Part shown: positions 1 through 8,223 of the stretch, piece after piece
How the letters are laid out: every line of letters begins with the position of its first letter
How positions within the stretch are numbered: the stretch's first letter is position 1
From: Sagittula sp. P11
GTDB lineage: Bacteria > Pseudomonadota > Alphaproteobacteria > Rhodobacterales > Rhodobacteraceae
Assembly: GCF_002814095.1 (NCBI RefSeq)
Contig: NZ_CP021913.1
Coordinates: 3,533,501 to 3,597,500, forward strand
Direction of reading: 5' to 3'
DNA: 64,000 nucleotides
Made by a program: the position numbers and the translations under genes
Notes under the pieces: generated by a model
The model's database searches: none
What the model was told of the DNA's origin: nothing
The model's input: only the letters and a program-made list of their open reading frames with translations

Positions 1-1233
1 AGCCGCCAGAACCTGGTGCACGCCGTGGCCCAGTTCGTGCGCTAGCGTCATCACGTCGCGCGGCTTGCCGAGGTAGTTCAGCAGAACGTAGGGGTGCGCG
101 TCCGTCACGGTGGGGTGCGCAAAGGCGCCGGGGGCCTTGCCGGGTTTCACCGCCGCGTCGATCCAGCCCTTTTCGAAGAAGGGGGTCGCGATCTCGCCCA
201 TGCGGGGGTCGAAGGCGGTGTAGGCGTCCATGACCATGCTGCGCGCCTCGGGCCATTTGACGATGCGGTCGGTTTCCATCGGCAGCGGCGCGTTGCGGTC
301 CCAGACCTCCATGCGGTCCAAACCCAGCCACTTGCGCTTCAGCTCGTAGTAGCGGTGGCTGAGGCGGGGGTAGGCCGCGACCACGGCATTGCGCAGGGCC
401 TCGACAACCTCCGGCTCGACATCGTTGGACAGGTGACGGCCGGTCTGGGCGGTGGGCATCCCGCGCCAGCGGTCCATGACCTCCTTCTCCTTGGTCTGCG
501 TGTTGTGGACGCGGGCGAAGGTCCTGATGTTGGCGCCGAAGACGCGGGCCAGTTCGCGGGCGGCGGCCTCGCGCTTGGAGCGGTCCTGATCGGTCAGGTG
601 GTTCAGGGTCGATTCGATGTTCTGCTCTTCACCGTCGATGGTGAAGGTGAGCCCGGCGATGGTCTCGTCAAACAGACGTTCCCACGCGTCGCCGACCACG
701 CCCATGTCGTGCAGGAATTTCTCCATCTCGTCCGACAGCTGGTAGGGCTTCATCGCGCGGATGCGGCGGATGGCGGGCTTGTAGCGCGCGAGGTCCGCGT
801 TTTCGGCGTAGCGGCTGTCGAAGAAGTCATCCTCCAGCCGGTTCAGTTCCAGCGTGAAGAACACCAGCGGCGTCGTGTAGACGGTGATCTTCTCCTGCAT
901 GTCGGACAGGAACTTGGCGCGCTCCGGGTCGACGGTCATCTGGTAGTAACGCAGGCCCGCGAAGGACACGATCCGCCCGGCGATGGCCTCGATCCTTTCG
1001 TGCCGGTGGATCGCGTCGAGGAACCCCTTCGCGTCCAGCGAGGCCAGCTTGCCCTCGTAATCGGCGGCGAAGCTGCGGCAGGCGTCCTCCAACCAGTCGA
1101 GATCGCGTTTCAGTTCCGGCGCGTCTGGGGCGGGGTAGAGATCGGTCAGGTCCCACTCTGGCAGCGGGCCCAGGTCCTTGCCGCCTGCACTGGCATTGGC
1201 ATCGAAGACGGGACGGGGGGCGGTCATGCGCAT
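1..1233 (-). CDS. Oligoendopeptidase F-like M3 metallopeptidase (C-terminus outside window)
   Basis: The gene enters from the left edge; the first 411 codons are present. M3 peptidases are cytoplasmic zinc enzymes that cleave short peptides. The zinc motif HELGH, followed by GVHQVLA, lies at positions 1-39, so the reading frame is cut just inside the active site and the second metal ligand is outside the window. The start at 1233 (MRMTAPRPVF) is preceded by AGAGG seven bases upstream; an in-frame ATG at 1227 is an alternative. The protein begins with the LPEWDLTDLYP-type segment usual in the pepF branch. The divergent neighbour starts at 1427, so the 190 bases between should hold both promoters. 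Confidence 0.9.
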   Translation of the reverse strand, partial: MRMTAPRPVFDANASAGGKDLGPLPEWDLTDLYPAPDAPELKRDLDWLEDACRSFAADYEGKLASLDAKGFLDAIHRHERIEAIAGRIVSFAGLRYYQMTVDPERAKFLSDMQEKITVYTTPLVFFTLELNRLEDDFFDSRYAENADLARYKPAIRRIRAMKPYQLSDEMEKFLHDMGVVGDAWERLFDETIAGLTFTIDGEEQNIESTLNHLTDQDRSKREAAARELARVFGANIRTFARVHNTQTKEKEVMDRWRGMPTAQTGRHLSNDVEPEVVEALRNAVVAAYPRLSHRYYELKRKWLGLDRMEVWDRNAPLPMETDRIVKWPEARSMVMDAYTAFDPRMGEIATPFFEKGWIDAAVKPGKAPGAFAHPTVTDAHPYVLLNYLGKPRDVMTLAHELGHGVHQVLAA

Positions 1234-1426
1234 AGGGGTACCTCTGTTTGCCATTTGAGCAAGACATAGGTGCCGCATCACGGGGAAGGCAAGGCGAGGT
1301 GCCGGATATTTGGGCGAGGGGCATAGCCGAAAGGATTGGAGACGCGCGGCAGGATCGCCCTAAACTGAAAAGGGACACCCGGGGAATCAAACCGGGGCAC
1401 GCGATATTCATGGGAGGAATTTCAGC

Positions 1427-2434
1427 ATGTCTAACAAACACGTGGTCTTTGGCGCAGGTGGCGTAATCATCGGTCTGCTGGCGGGCGTCGCCGTGGGCGG
1501 GGCGGTGAGCGAAAGCAGGATGGCAGAGGCGATCGGCCAGTCGCTGACCCCGGCACAGGAAGCCTCCGCCGAGGCGGCCACCAGCACGCAGGAGGCCCTG
1601 GCACGGCTGGAGGAACGGCTTGGCACGCTGGAGCAGGCGGTGAACGACAGCAAGGTCGACCCCGACGCGCTGACAGAGGGCGTGCGCGCCTCGACCGAGG
1701 GCATGTCGGCGAAGCTGGACGAGATGCAGACGGCGCTGAGCACGAAGATCTCTGACACGGCGAAAAGCCAGACGGAGGCGATGAAGACCGCGCTGGCCGA
1801 CATCTCGAGCGGGATCGAGGAAAGCGCGCGCATCGCGGCCTCTGCGGTCGCCTCCGCAGGCGGCGGTGGCGGTTCGGGATCGGGCGGGGATGCCTCCTCC
1901 GAGGCGATGAGCGCCAGCGAGACCGCGGAACTGAGCGAGGCCATGGGCGTGGGCCAGACCGCGATTTTCGCGGACGGCGCGCTGCGGGTGTTCGTTTCCA
2001 GGCTGGATGCGCAGAGCGGGTCGGCCCGGCTGTCGATCAACGGGGAGCCATCGATGCTGGGTGCCGGCGGTACGACAGAGGCCAGCGTCGGAGAGCAGAC
2101 CTGCGCAGTTTCGGTCATGGCGCTGACGGATGAGGGCGTGACGCTGGGCTCGGACTGCAAGGGCGCGGCGCAGCAGCAGGCGGCGGCAAGCGAGGCGCCC
2201 GAGAATGGCATGAAACCCGGCAACGTCGTCAGCCTTGCCGATGGGGCGGTGCGCGTCTTCCTGTCGTCCGTGGACGATGAGAACGGCATGGCGCGGATCG
2301 CTGTCAACGGCGTCAGCACCCAGAGCGTGGCCGTGGGCGACAGCGTCGATGTAACCTCCGGCGACCAGAACTGCACCGTCACCGTGACGGGCATCGGTCA
2401 GGGCCAGGCGGCGTTCGAAGCGACCTGCGGCTGA
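1427..2434 (+). CDS. Membrane-anchored coiled-coil protein with a duplicated C-terminal domain, function unknown
   Basis: I do not recognise a named family. Residues about 6-28 form one hydrophobic Gly/Ala-rich membrane segment or uncleaved signal. Residues about 40-140 are Ala/Glu/Gln-rich and look like a coiled coil. A Gly-Ser linker (about 145-155) follows. Two homologous blocks of about 70 residues then occur, each with ADGA.RVF.S at its start and a closing pair of Cys about 25 residues apart (QTCAV...SDC and QNCTV...ATC). Each block could hold a disulfide, which suits the periplasm. The start has a good Shine-Dalgarno (GGAGGAAT, 7 bases upstream). It appears to be a single-gene unit. Confidence 0.75.
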   Translation: MSNKHVVFGAGGVIIGLLAGVAVGGAVSESRMAEAIGQSLTPAQEASAEAATSTQEALARLEERLGTLEQAVNDSKVDPDALTEGVRASTEGMSAKLDEMQTALSTKISDTAKSQTEAMKTALADISSGIEESARIAASAVASAGGGGGSGSGGDASSEAMSASETAELSEAMGVGQTAIFADGALRVFVSRLDAQSGSARLSINGEPSMLGAGGTTEASVGEQTCAVSVMALTDEGVTLGSDCKGAAQQQAAASEAPENGMKPGNVVSLADGAVRVFLSSVDDENGMARIAVNGVSTQSVAVGDSVDVTSGDQNCTVTVTGIGQGQAAFEATCG

Positions 2435-2442
2435 ACGGATCC

Positions 2443-2466
2443 GGCGCGTCCCTTCCAGGGCGCGCC
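2443..2466. terminator. Candidate hairpin between convergent genes
   Basis: GGCGCG and CGCGCC flank an inner CCCT/AGGG pair with one bulged T. It lies 9 bases after the stop at 2434 and 20 bases before the end of the convergent porin-like gene. There is no T-run, so termination is only likely. Confidence 0.4.
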
Positions 2467-2486
2467 GCGTCTGCGACCTTACGGTC

Positions 2487-3389
2487 TCAGAACTTCAGGC
2501 TGTAGGTGGCGTGCAGCCCGGGGTGGAGCGCCCCGTCTGTGGCTGCAATCGTCACCTTGCCGAACTCCCTGAAGCTGTAGTCGACGGCCAGCCCGTAGGC
2601 ATCGTCGGTCGCATCTTCGGTGAACTCGCCCATAGCCTCCATCCCGATCTGGTCGGCAAGCGGCACGCGCATGTGCCACGCCACCGCGTCGGGCCGTTCG
2701 TTGGCCTCCGGGTGCAGGTACGCGAGCCCGACTTCGCCCCGGTCGAACAGGTAGGTGCCGCCGAACTTGGAGCTTGTGGCGCCATGGTCGTTTTCGCCGG
2801 TCCAGACGCTTTCAACGGCGGCCATCAGCCGGTAGCTGTCCCCGTTCCACGTCAGCGCCGCGGAGGCGGAGCGGAAGTCGCCTTTCGAGGCGTCGTGAAG
2901 AGAGACGATCCAGTCGAAACCGCCGGCGCTGCCCTCGGCGGAGAGGCCCCACGGGACCGCCGTGCGCCGCATTGCCTCGACCGTGTTGTACGCGCGGGTG
3001 TACTCGGCCCGGCTGTAGGCAAGGAAGGGCGCCGTGTCCTCGAACACCGACGGCAGCACGGCGTCATAGGCCGGGCGCAGCGCCCCCAGCCTGTACCGCC
3101 CGTCCCAGGCGAAGGCGGCGTAGGTCTCGTGCGGGCGCTTGCCGTCGAGCGAGAACAGGTAAGTGCCGAATTCGAAGGTCAGCGGTGCGCGGGAGGTCAG
3201 CGGCACACCAAAGGTCACGTCCGCAAAGCCGATCCCGGGTCCGGGCTTCATGTCCGTCGTGCCGATGGACAGCGTCCCGTGGTAGCTGAATCCACCGAGC
3301 GAGGACGTTTGTTCAGGCTCTGCCGCCTGTGTGGCCAGCGGAGCGGCCAGGGAAAGGGCGACCAAGGGCCCGAGGAATCGCTGCATCAT
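2487..3389 (-). CDS. Porin-like outer-membrane beta-barrel protein
   Basis: The product has 300 residues. A signal peptide (MMQRFLGPLVALSLAAPLATQAAE) is followed by a Gly/aromatic-rich sequence with alternating hydrophobic residues and ends in YSLKF, the terminal-aromatic ending of outer-membrane barrels recognised by BamA. Length and pattern resemble the small porins of Rhodobacterales, but no specific family motif is visible and the substrate is unknown. The frame is open upstream to 3923 only because it shadows the ligase gene; the paired ATG codons at 3389/3386 before the signal peptide are the sensible start. Confidence 0.7.
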   Translation of the reverse strand: MMQRFLGPLVALSLAAPLATQAAEPEQTSSLGGFSYHGTLSIGTTDMKPGPGIGFADVTFGVPLTSRAPLTFEFGTYLFSLDGKRPHETYAAFAWDGRYRLGALRPAYDAVLPSVFEDTAPFLAYSRAEYTRAYNTVEAMRRTAVPWGLSAEGSAGGFDWIVSLHDASKGDFRSASAALTWNGDSYRLMAAVESVWTGENDHGATSSKFGGTYLFDRGEVGLAYLHPEANERPDAVAWHMRVPLADQIGMEAMGEFTEDATDDAYGLAVDYSFREFGKVTIAATDGALHPGLHATYSLKF

Positions 3390-3520
3390 GAGCCCCTGAG
3401 TGAGACGAGGAATAAAAGCCACGAGTGGATGGCATAGGGAAGGTCGCCGCATGCCTCCGGCCCCCGCATGTGGCCGGAACGGCACGATTTTTGCCGCTTG
3501 ATGGGCGCCGCTCCGCCGGT

Positions 3521-5110
3521 TCAGCCGTAGGCGGACAGCATCTCCTGCAGGTCGCCCAGCGTGTTCGCCTCCGCCACCGGCTTGTCGCGCCGCCAGCGGG
3601 CCATGCGCGGAAACCGCAGGGCGATACCGGACTTGTGGCGCGGACTGGCCTGAATGCCCTCGAAGGCGATTTCGAAGACGTGTTCGGGACGCACCTGCCG
3701 GACCGGGCCAAAGCGCTGCAGCGTGTTGCGGCGCACCCAGTGGGTGATCTCGTCGAACTCCTTGTCGGTCAGTCCGGAGTATGCCTTGGTGAAGGGCACC
3801 AGCTCGTTGCCCTTCCAGACCGCAAAGGTGAAGTCGGTGAACAGGTTGGCTCGCCGCCCGTGGCCCTGCTGGGCATAGATCATCACCGCGTCGACCGTTA
3901 GCGGGTCGAGCTTCCACTTCCACCAGTCGCCTTTCTTGCGCCCAGACAGATAGGGGGCATTCAGCCGCTTCAGCATCAGCCCTTCGGAGCGGTGTTCGCG
4001 CGACGTGCTGCGGGTCTGCGCCAGTGTGTCCCAGTTGTCGAAGGGCAGGGCCGGCGACAGGCGGACGGGCGCGTCAGGGGGCAGGTCCGCCAGCAGGCCG
4101 TTCAGCCGTGCGCGCCGTTCCGTCAGCGGCAGATCGCGGATGTCGCGGCCCTCGTGCTCCAGCAGATCGTAGGCCAGAAGCGTGACCGGAGCGTCCTTCA
4201 GGAGCTTCTTCGACACCGTCTTGCGCGTGATGCGTGGCTGCAGCGTGGCAAACGGCAGCGGGCCGTCACGCCATGCAAGAATCTCGCCGTCGAAGACACA
4301 GCCGTCAGGCAGGAATTCCGCCGCCCGCGCGAACTCGGGGAACCGGTCGGTCAGCAGCTCCTCGCCCCGCGACCAGAGGTGGTGCTGCCCGTCGCGCAGG
4401 ATCAGCTGGCCGCGTATGCCGTCCCATTTCCACTCTGCCTGCCAATCCTCCGGCGGCCCCAGCGCCTCGGGTGGGTCCTCCAGCTGGTAGGCCAGGTAGA
4501 ACGGATACGGGCGCGAGGCATCGGCGGCAGGGTCGTCGCGTTCGACGAGATCGTGGAAGGTCGTGGTGTCCGGCGTCCAGCTTCCCATGAGCTTGAGCGC
4601 CAGCGCCGCCTCGTCCTGCCCGGTGGCCTGGGCGAGGGCGCGGGTCATCAACTTGCGGCTGACGCCAAGCCGGAAGCCTCCGGTCAGAAGCTTGGTGAAC
4701 AGGAACCGCTGCGGCGTATCGAGCTGGTCCCAGGCCGCGACGATCTTCGGCTTGCGCTCTTCAAGCGGAAGACGGTTAAGGTCCCGCAACGCATTGATCC
4801 AATGGCTCAACGAATAATCGCTGTCCCGCTCCGGGGGCGGCAGGACCAGCGCGATGGTTTCCGCCAGATCGCCGACGATGGGATAACTCTCCTCGAACAG
4901 CCACAGCGGGATGCCGGCGCGCTCTGCCGCAAGGCCGCGCAGTTCCGTGGCATTGACCGCGCGCTTGGGGCGACGGCCGGAAAATAACGCGATGCACCAC
5001 AGCTTGTCCTCATCCGGTGCGTGCCGGAAGTAGTCCGCCAAGGCGTCTGTTTTCACGGATGTTTTCGTGGTCTGGTCGAGGGCGGTGAACAGCCGGGTGA
5101 AGCGTTTCAT
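3521..5110 (-). CDS. ATP-dependent DNA ligase of the ligase-associated DNA damage response type
   Basis: The product has 529 residues. The nucleotidyltransferase motif I is EWKWDGIRGQ (lysine is the adenylated residue), with motif III-like VFDGEILAW and motif V-like GLMLKRLNAPY, KKGDWWKWKLD, then an OB-fold C-terminus. The N-terminal alpha-helical domain matches bacterial ATP ligases found with an exonuclease partner. Its ATG overlaps the TGA of the upstream exonuclease gene by four bases (ATGA at 5107-5110), so the two are translationally coupled. The Lhr-type helicase and PdeM-type phosphoesterase that often accompany this pair are not in the window. Expected role: end joining after exonucleolytic processing of damaged DNA. 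Confidence 0.9.
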   Translation of the reverse strand: MKRFTRLFTALDQTTKTSVKTDALADYFRHAPDEDKLWCIALFSGRRPKRAVNATELRGLAAERAGIPLWLFEESYPIVGDLAETIALVLPPPERDSDYSLSHWINALRDLNRLPLEERKPKIVAAWDQLDTPQRFLFTKLLTGGFRLGVSRKLMTRALAQATGQDEAALALKLMGSWTPDTTTFHDLVERDDPAADASRPYPFYLAYQLEDPPEALGPPEDWQAEWKWDGIRGQLILRDGQHHLWSRGEELLTDRFPEFARAAEFLPDGCVFDGEILAWRDGPLPFATLQPRITRKTVSKKLLKDAPVTLLAYDLLEHEGRDIRDLPLTERRARLNGLLADLPPDAPVRLSPALPFDNWDTLAQTRSTSREHRSEGLMLKRLNAPYLSGRKKGDWWKWKLDPLTVDAVMIYAQQGHGRRANLFTDFTFAVWKGNELVPFTKAYSGLTDKEFDEITHWVRRNTLQRFGPVRQVRPEHVFEIAFEGIQASPRHKSGIALRFPRMARWRRDKPVAEANTLGDLQEMLSAYG

Positions 5111-6114
5111 GCCGCGGACTCCGCATCGTCTGCCTCGCCGCCGAACTCGGTCGGGACGACATGGGCGTCATAGCCCTGCTCGCTCAGCCAGCGTGCGAAG
5201 ATCTCGGTGTAACCATGTGTCGCAAATACGGTTTCCGCGCCGGTGGCCTTGATCGCCTCCTGCAGGCCCGGCCAGTCGGCGTGATCGGAGAGCACGAATC
5301 CCCGGTCCATGGCGCGTCGGCGGCGGATGCCCCGCAGCCGCATCCAGCCGGAGGCAAACCCCGTGGACGCATTCCGGAAACGCCGCACCCATTGCCCGCC
5401 AAGCGCCGAGGGCGGAGCGATCACCAGCGGGGTCTTCAACGCCTTCAGGTCGAGGTCCGGCGTGACATGCGTGGTGTCGGGCAGGCTATATCCCTGGCCG
5501 CGCAACACCTCGTTCGTCGCCTCCACCGCGCCATGCGTCAGGATCGGCCCGATCGGATCGAGAAGCGACAGGAGCCGCTGCGCCTTCCCCAGCGAATAGG
5601 CGCCCAGCAGCGCCGTCTTGCCCTCGTCCGCGCAGGCCTGCCACCACGCGTTGATTTCCTTGGCGACCTCCGCCTGCGGTGCCCAGGTGAACACCGGCAG
5701 GCCGAAGGTGCACTCGGTGATGAAGGCGTGGCAGCGGACAGGCTCGAAGGGCTCGCAGAAGCCATCGTCGGTGGTCTTGTAATCGCCGGACGCCACCCAG
5801 ACCTGGCCCCCCACTTCGACCCGCACCTGCGCCGAGCCGGGCAGATGACCTGCAGGGTGGAAGGACACGGTGGCATCCCCGATGCGCCGCGCCTCGCCGT
5901 AGCGGATCCCCTCCGCGCTGATCTCGCCCAGGCGGTGGCGCATGACAGGCAGCGCCGCCTCCGTGGCCAGGTACGAGCCATGCCCCGGGCGCGCATGATC
6001 CGCATGCCCGTGCGTGATCAGCGCACGCGCCACCGGACGCCACGGATCGATGAAGAAATCCCCTGCAGGGCAGTAGATCCCGCGGTCGGTGAAGGTAAGG
6101 ACAGGCTCGGTCAT
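5107..6114 (-). CDS. Ligase-associated metallo-beta-lactamase-fold DNA exonuclease
   Basis: The product has 335 residues. The metallo-beta-lactamase signature HGHADHARPGHG lies near residue 35, followed by further SNM1/CPSF-like features: FHPAGHLPGSAQ and SGDYK (metal ligand Asp), TECTFGLP, and a late LSDHADW motif. In family terms this is the exonuclease partner of bacterial ATP-dependent DNA ligases. It is the first gene of a two-gene operon with the ligase, overlapping it by four bases. The start at 6114 gives MTEPVLTFTDRGIYCPAGDF, which fits the family. Confidence 0.88.
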   Translation of the reverse strand: MTEPVLTFTDRGIYCPAGDFFIDPWRPVARALITHGHADHARPGHGSYLATEAALPVMRHRLGEISAEGIRYGEARRIGDATVSFHPAGHLPGSAQVRVEVGGQVWVASGDYKTTDDGFCEPFEPVRCHAFITECTFGLPVFTWAPQAEVAKEINAWWQACADEGKTALLGAYSLGKAQRLLSLLDPIGPILTHGAVEATNEVLRGQGYSLPDTTHVTPDLDLKALKTPLVIAPPSALGGQWVRRFRNASTGFASGWMRLRGIRRRRAMDRGFVLSDHADWPGLQEAIKATGAETVFATHGYTEIFARWLSEQGYDAHVVPTEFGGEADDAESAA

Positions 6115-6303
6115 GCCGCAGATCTAAACCGCCGCAATCCCGAAGCCAGTGCAGCAGGCCAGTTCGCCGCAATGGCGCCCGCCCTTCACTGGCTGCCCTT
6201 CATCTTGGCTGAAATACCTCGGGGTGCGGGGCAGGGCCCCGCTGCGCGGCCGCAGGCCGCGCGGATCGTCGCGCGCCAGCGCGGCGAAACCGCTTCAGGG
6301 AAC

Positions 6304-7266
6304 TCAGGCGGTGAGGGCCTGTGCCTCGCCGGCGCTGTCGAAAAGCGCGACCATCTCCGACACCACGCGCTCGCGGGTGGAGGGGACTTCCATCATGATC
6401 TCGTGCTCGCCCGCGGGCACCATGTCCAGCCGTCCGCCGGGCCAGTTGGCCATGCGGGTGCGGATGCGGTCCACGTCGACGATGCGTTCGTTCGATCCGC
6501 AGAAGCAGATGCAGGGAAGTTGCGGCGAGGGGCGGCGCGCAAGCGAGCGCGTCTCCGCCAGCGCCTCGTGCAGCCAGTGCAGGGAGGGGCCCCCCAGTTG
6601 CAGCTCCGGATGGGCCAGCACCTGGCGGCGCATGTAGTCCCACATGTCCGGGTCGCGTGTCAGGAGGTTGTCCTCGAACTCGGCCGAGGCGACGTAGCTG
6701 TCGGCCCCCGTGCCCGGCGCGTAGACGTGGCCCAGACCCACGGACTTCGACACCCGGCTGATCGCCCAGGCGGCGGGCCGGACCGGGTTGGCGATGCGGA
6801 TGCCCCACATCGGGCCGGTGAACACGGCAGAGGCCACCGGCAGCCCGTCCATCACCGACCGCAGGCCGATGCAGCCGCCCATGGAATGGGCGATCAGGTG
6901 CAGCGGACGCGGCAGGTCAAGCACCTTGGCAATGGCCTTCATCGCCGCGACGTCGTGCTGGTAGTCCTCGAACAGGCCGACGTGGCCGGTGCGCGGGTCT
7001 TCCAGCATCCGGTCGGCCAGCCCCTGTCCGCGCCAGTCGATGGCCAGCGTGTGATACCCGGCCTCGGCAAGGGCCGCGGCGGTGCGACCGTATTTCTCCA
7101 CGTATTCGGTCCGCCCCGGAAAGAGCAGGACAGTCCCCCGCGTTCCCTGCGACGGGAAATGCGCGATACGCAACCGCAGCAGATCCGGCGCCTCGACCCA
7201 GAAGGCACGCGAGCCTTCGGGACCTTCGGACAGATCTGCGTAGAAAGGCGCGGGGGTCAGAGACAT
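6304..7266 (-). CDS. Alpha/beta hydrolase, lysophospholipase (PldB)-like
   Basis: The product has 320 residues. The nucleophile elbow is AHSMGGCIGLR (Ser in H-S-M-G-G), preceded by the oxyanion-strand segment LLFPGRTEYVEKYGRTA and ending with a probable acid/His pair (NERIVDVDRI, VPAGEHEIMME). The family hydrolyses monoacylglycerols or lysophospholipids in or at the membrane. Its ATG shares one base with the stop of the SCP2 gene (TGATG at 7264-7268), so the two are co-translated. The pairing with a sterol-carrier-like lipid-binding domain suggests lipid handling, but the substrate is an inference. Confidence 0.82.
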   Translation of the reverse strand: MSLTPAPFYADLSEGPEGSRAFWVEAPDLLRLRIAHFPSQGTRGTVLLFPGRTEYVEKYGRTAAALAEAGYHTLAIDWRGQGLADRMLEDPRTGHVGLFEDYQHDVAAMKAIAKVLDLPRPLHLIAHSMGGCIGLRSVMDGLPVASAVFTGPMWGIRIANPVRPAAWAISRVSKSVGLGHVYAPGTGADSYVASAEFEDNLLTRDPDMWDYMRRQVLAHPELQLGGPSLHWLHEALAETRSLARRPSPQLPCICFCGSNERIVDVDRIRTRMANWPGGRLDMVPAGEHEIMMEVPSTRERVVSEMVALFDSAGEAQALTA

Positions 7267-7556
7267 CAGGCAAGCACTCCGGCAAGGCGCATTGCAGCCG
7301 ACATGTCGCCATCGACCGCGAGCTTGCCGCCCATGAATGCAGCAGTCGGGTTAAGGTCGCCTGAAAGAATGGCCTCGAACGTGTCGCGGTCGGCGGTCAG
7401 GGTGACATCGGTGGCATCGTCGCCCTCGCGGACGGTGTCGCCCTCGATGATCACGCTGCCTTCGTCCTCGATGACGAATTTCGCAGAGCCGTCGAAGGAC
7501 TCACCGGCCATCTTTTCCTGCAGGGCGGCCACCGCCTTGGTCACAACTTCGCTCAT
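7266..7556 (-). CDS. SCP2 sterol-binding domain protein
   Basis: The product is a 96-residue stand-alone SCP2 domain: VTKAVAALQEKMAGESFDGS, the VIEDEGSVII strand, DVTLTADRDTFEAILSG, then LNPTAAFMGGKLAVDGDMSAAMRL, the segment typical of the fold. The family binds lipids or acyl chains non-enzymatically in the cytoplasm. It is the first gene of a two-gene unit with the hydrolase; the stop overlaps the next start by one base. A Shine-Dalgarno-like AGGAGTC is just upstream of the ATG at 7556. Confidence 0.88.
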   Translation of the reverse strand: MSEVVTKAVAALQEKMAGESFDGSAKFVIEDEGSVIIEGDTVREGDDATDVTLTADRDTFEAILSGDLNPTAAFMGGKLAVDGDMSAAMRLAGVLA

Positions 7557-7632
7557 AAGAGACTCCTTGGTGCTTTCTCTCTAAATCGTGCGCTTCAAAT
7601 TCGGCGCACGGGCGCTACACTCATGGCAGGTT

Positions 7633-8199
7633 ATGAGCACGGGTGACATGGAATTCAAAAATACCGTCACGGCAATTCTTGCCACAGTCATGATTTCCGT
7701 ACCATTCGCGGTATCGGCGGATGAGCGCCTTGACGAGCTCATGTCGGAGCTTCGGGGCGCGGACTCGGAGACCGCGGCGCAGCGGCTGGAAAACCAGATC
7801 ATCACGGAGTGGTCGAAGACCGGCTCCCCGGCGATGGACCTGCTGCTGAAGCGGGGCCGGGACGCGCTTGAGGTCGAGGATCTCGATGCGGCGCTCGAAC
7901 ATTTCCGGGCGCTGACAGATCACGCGCCGGAGTTCGCCGAAGGCTGGCACGGGCTGGCGCTGGCCTACTTCGAGGAGGAGCGGCTGGGCGAATCGATGGA
8001 CGCGCTGGAGCGCGTGCTGGCGCTCAACCCCGACCACTTTGGCGCGCTGCGCGGTGTGGGCGCGATCCACGAACAGGTTGGCCATGAGGCGCTTGCCTAT
8101 CGGGCCTATGAACGGGTACTTGAGCTCAGGCCGCATGACGAGGACGTTGAAAACGCGCTCGAGCGGCTGGAAAGCAAGGTAAAGGGTGTGTCTCTGTAA
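7633..8199 (+). CDS. Secreted or periplasmic TPR-repeat protein
   Basis: A probable signal peptide (MEFKNTVTAILATVMISVPF, cut after VSA) precedes about three tetratricopeptide repeats: ALEVEDLDAALEHFRALTDH, FAEGWHGLALAYFEEERLGE and FGALRGVGAIHEQVGHEALA. TPR proteins are scaffolds; no partner is identifiable. The start is uncertain: ATG at 7633 or 7648 both lead into the signal peptide, whereas the ATG at 7588 adds an unlikely extension. It is divergent from the SCP2 gene. The helicase gene starts 24 bases downstream, so the two may be co-transcribed. Confidence 0.75.
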   Translation: MSTGDMEFKNTVTAILATVMISVPFAVSADERLDELMSELRGADSETAAQRLENQIITEWSKTGSPAMDLLLKRGRDALEVEDLDAALEHFRALTDHAPEFAEGWHGLALAYFEEERLGESMDALERVLALNPDHFGALRGVGAIHEQVGHEALAYRAYERVLELRPHDEDVENALERLESKVKGVSL

Positions 8200-8223
8200 G
8201 CAGGGACGGACCGAGTGGGGCGC

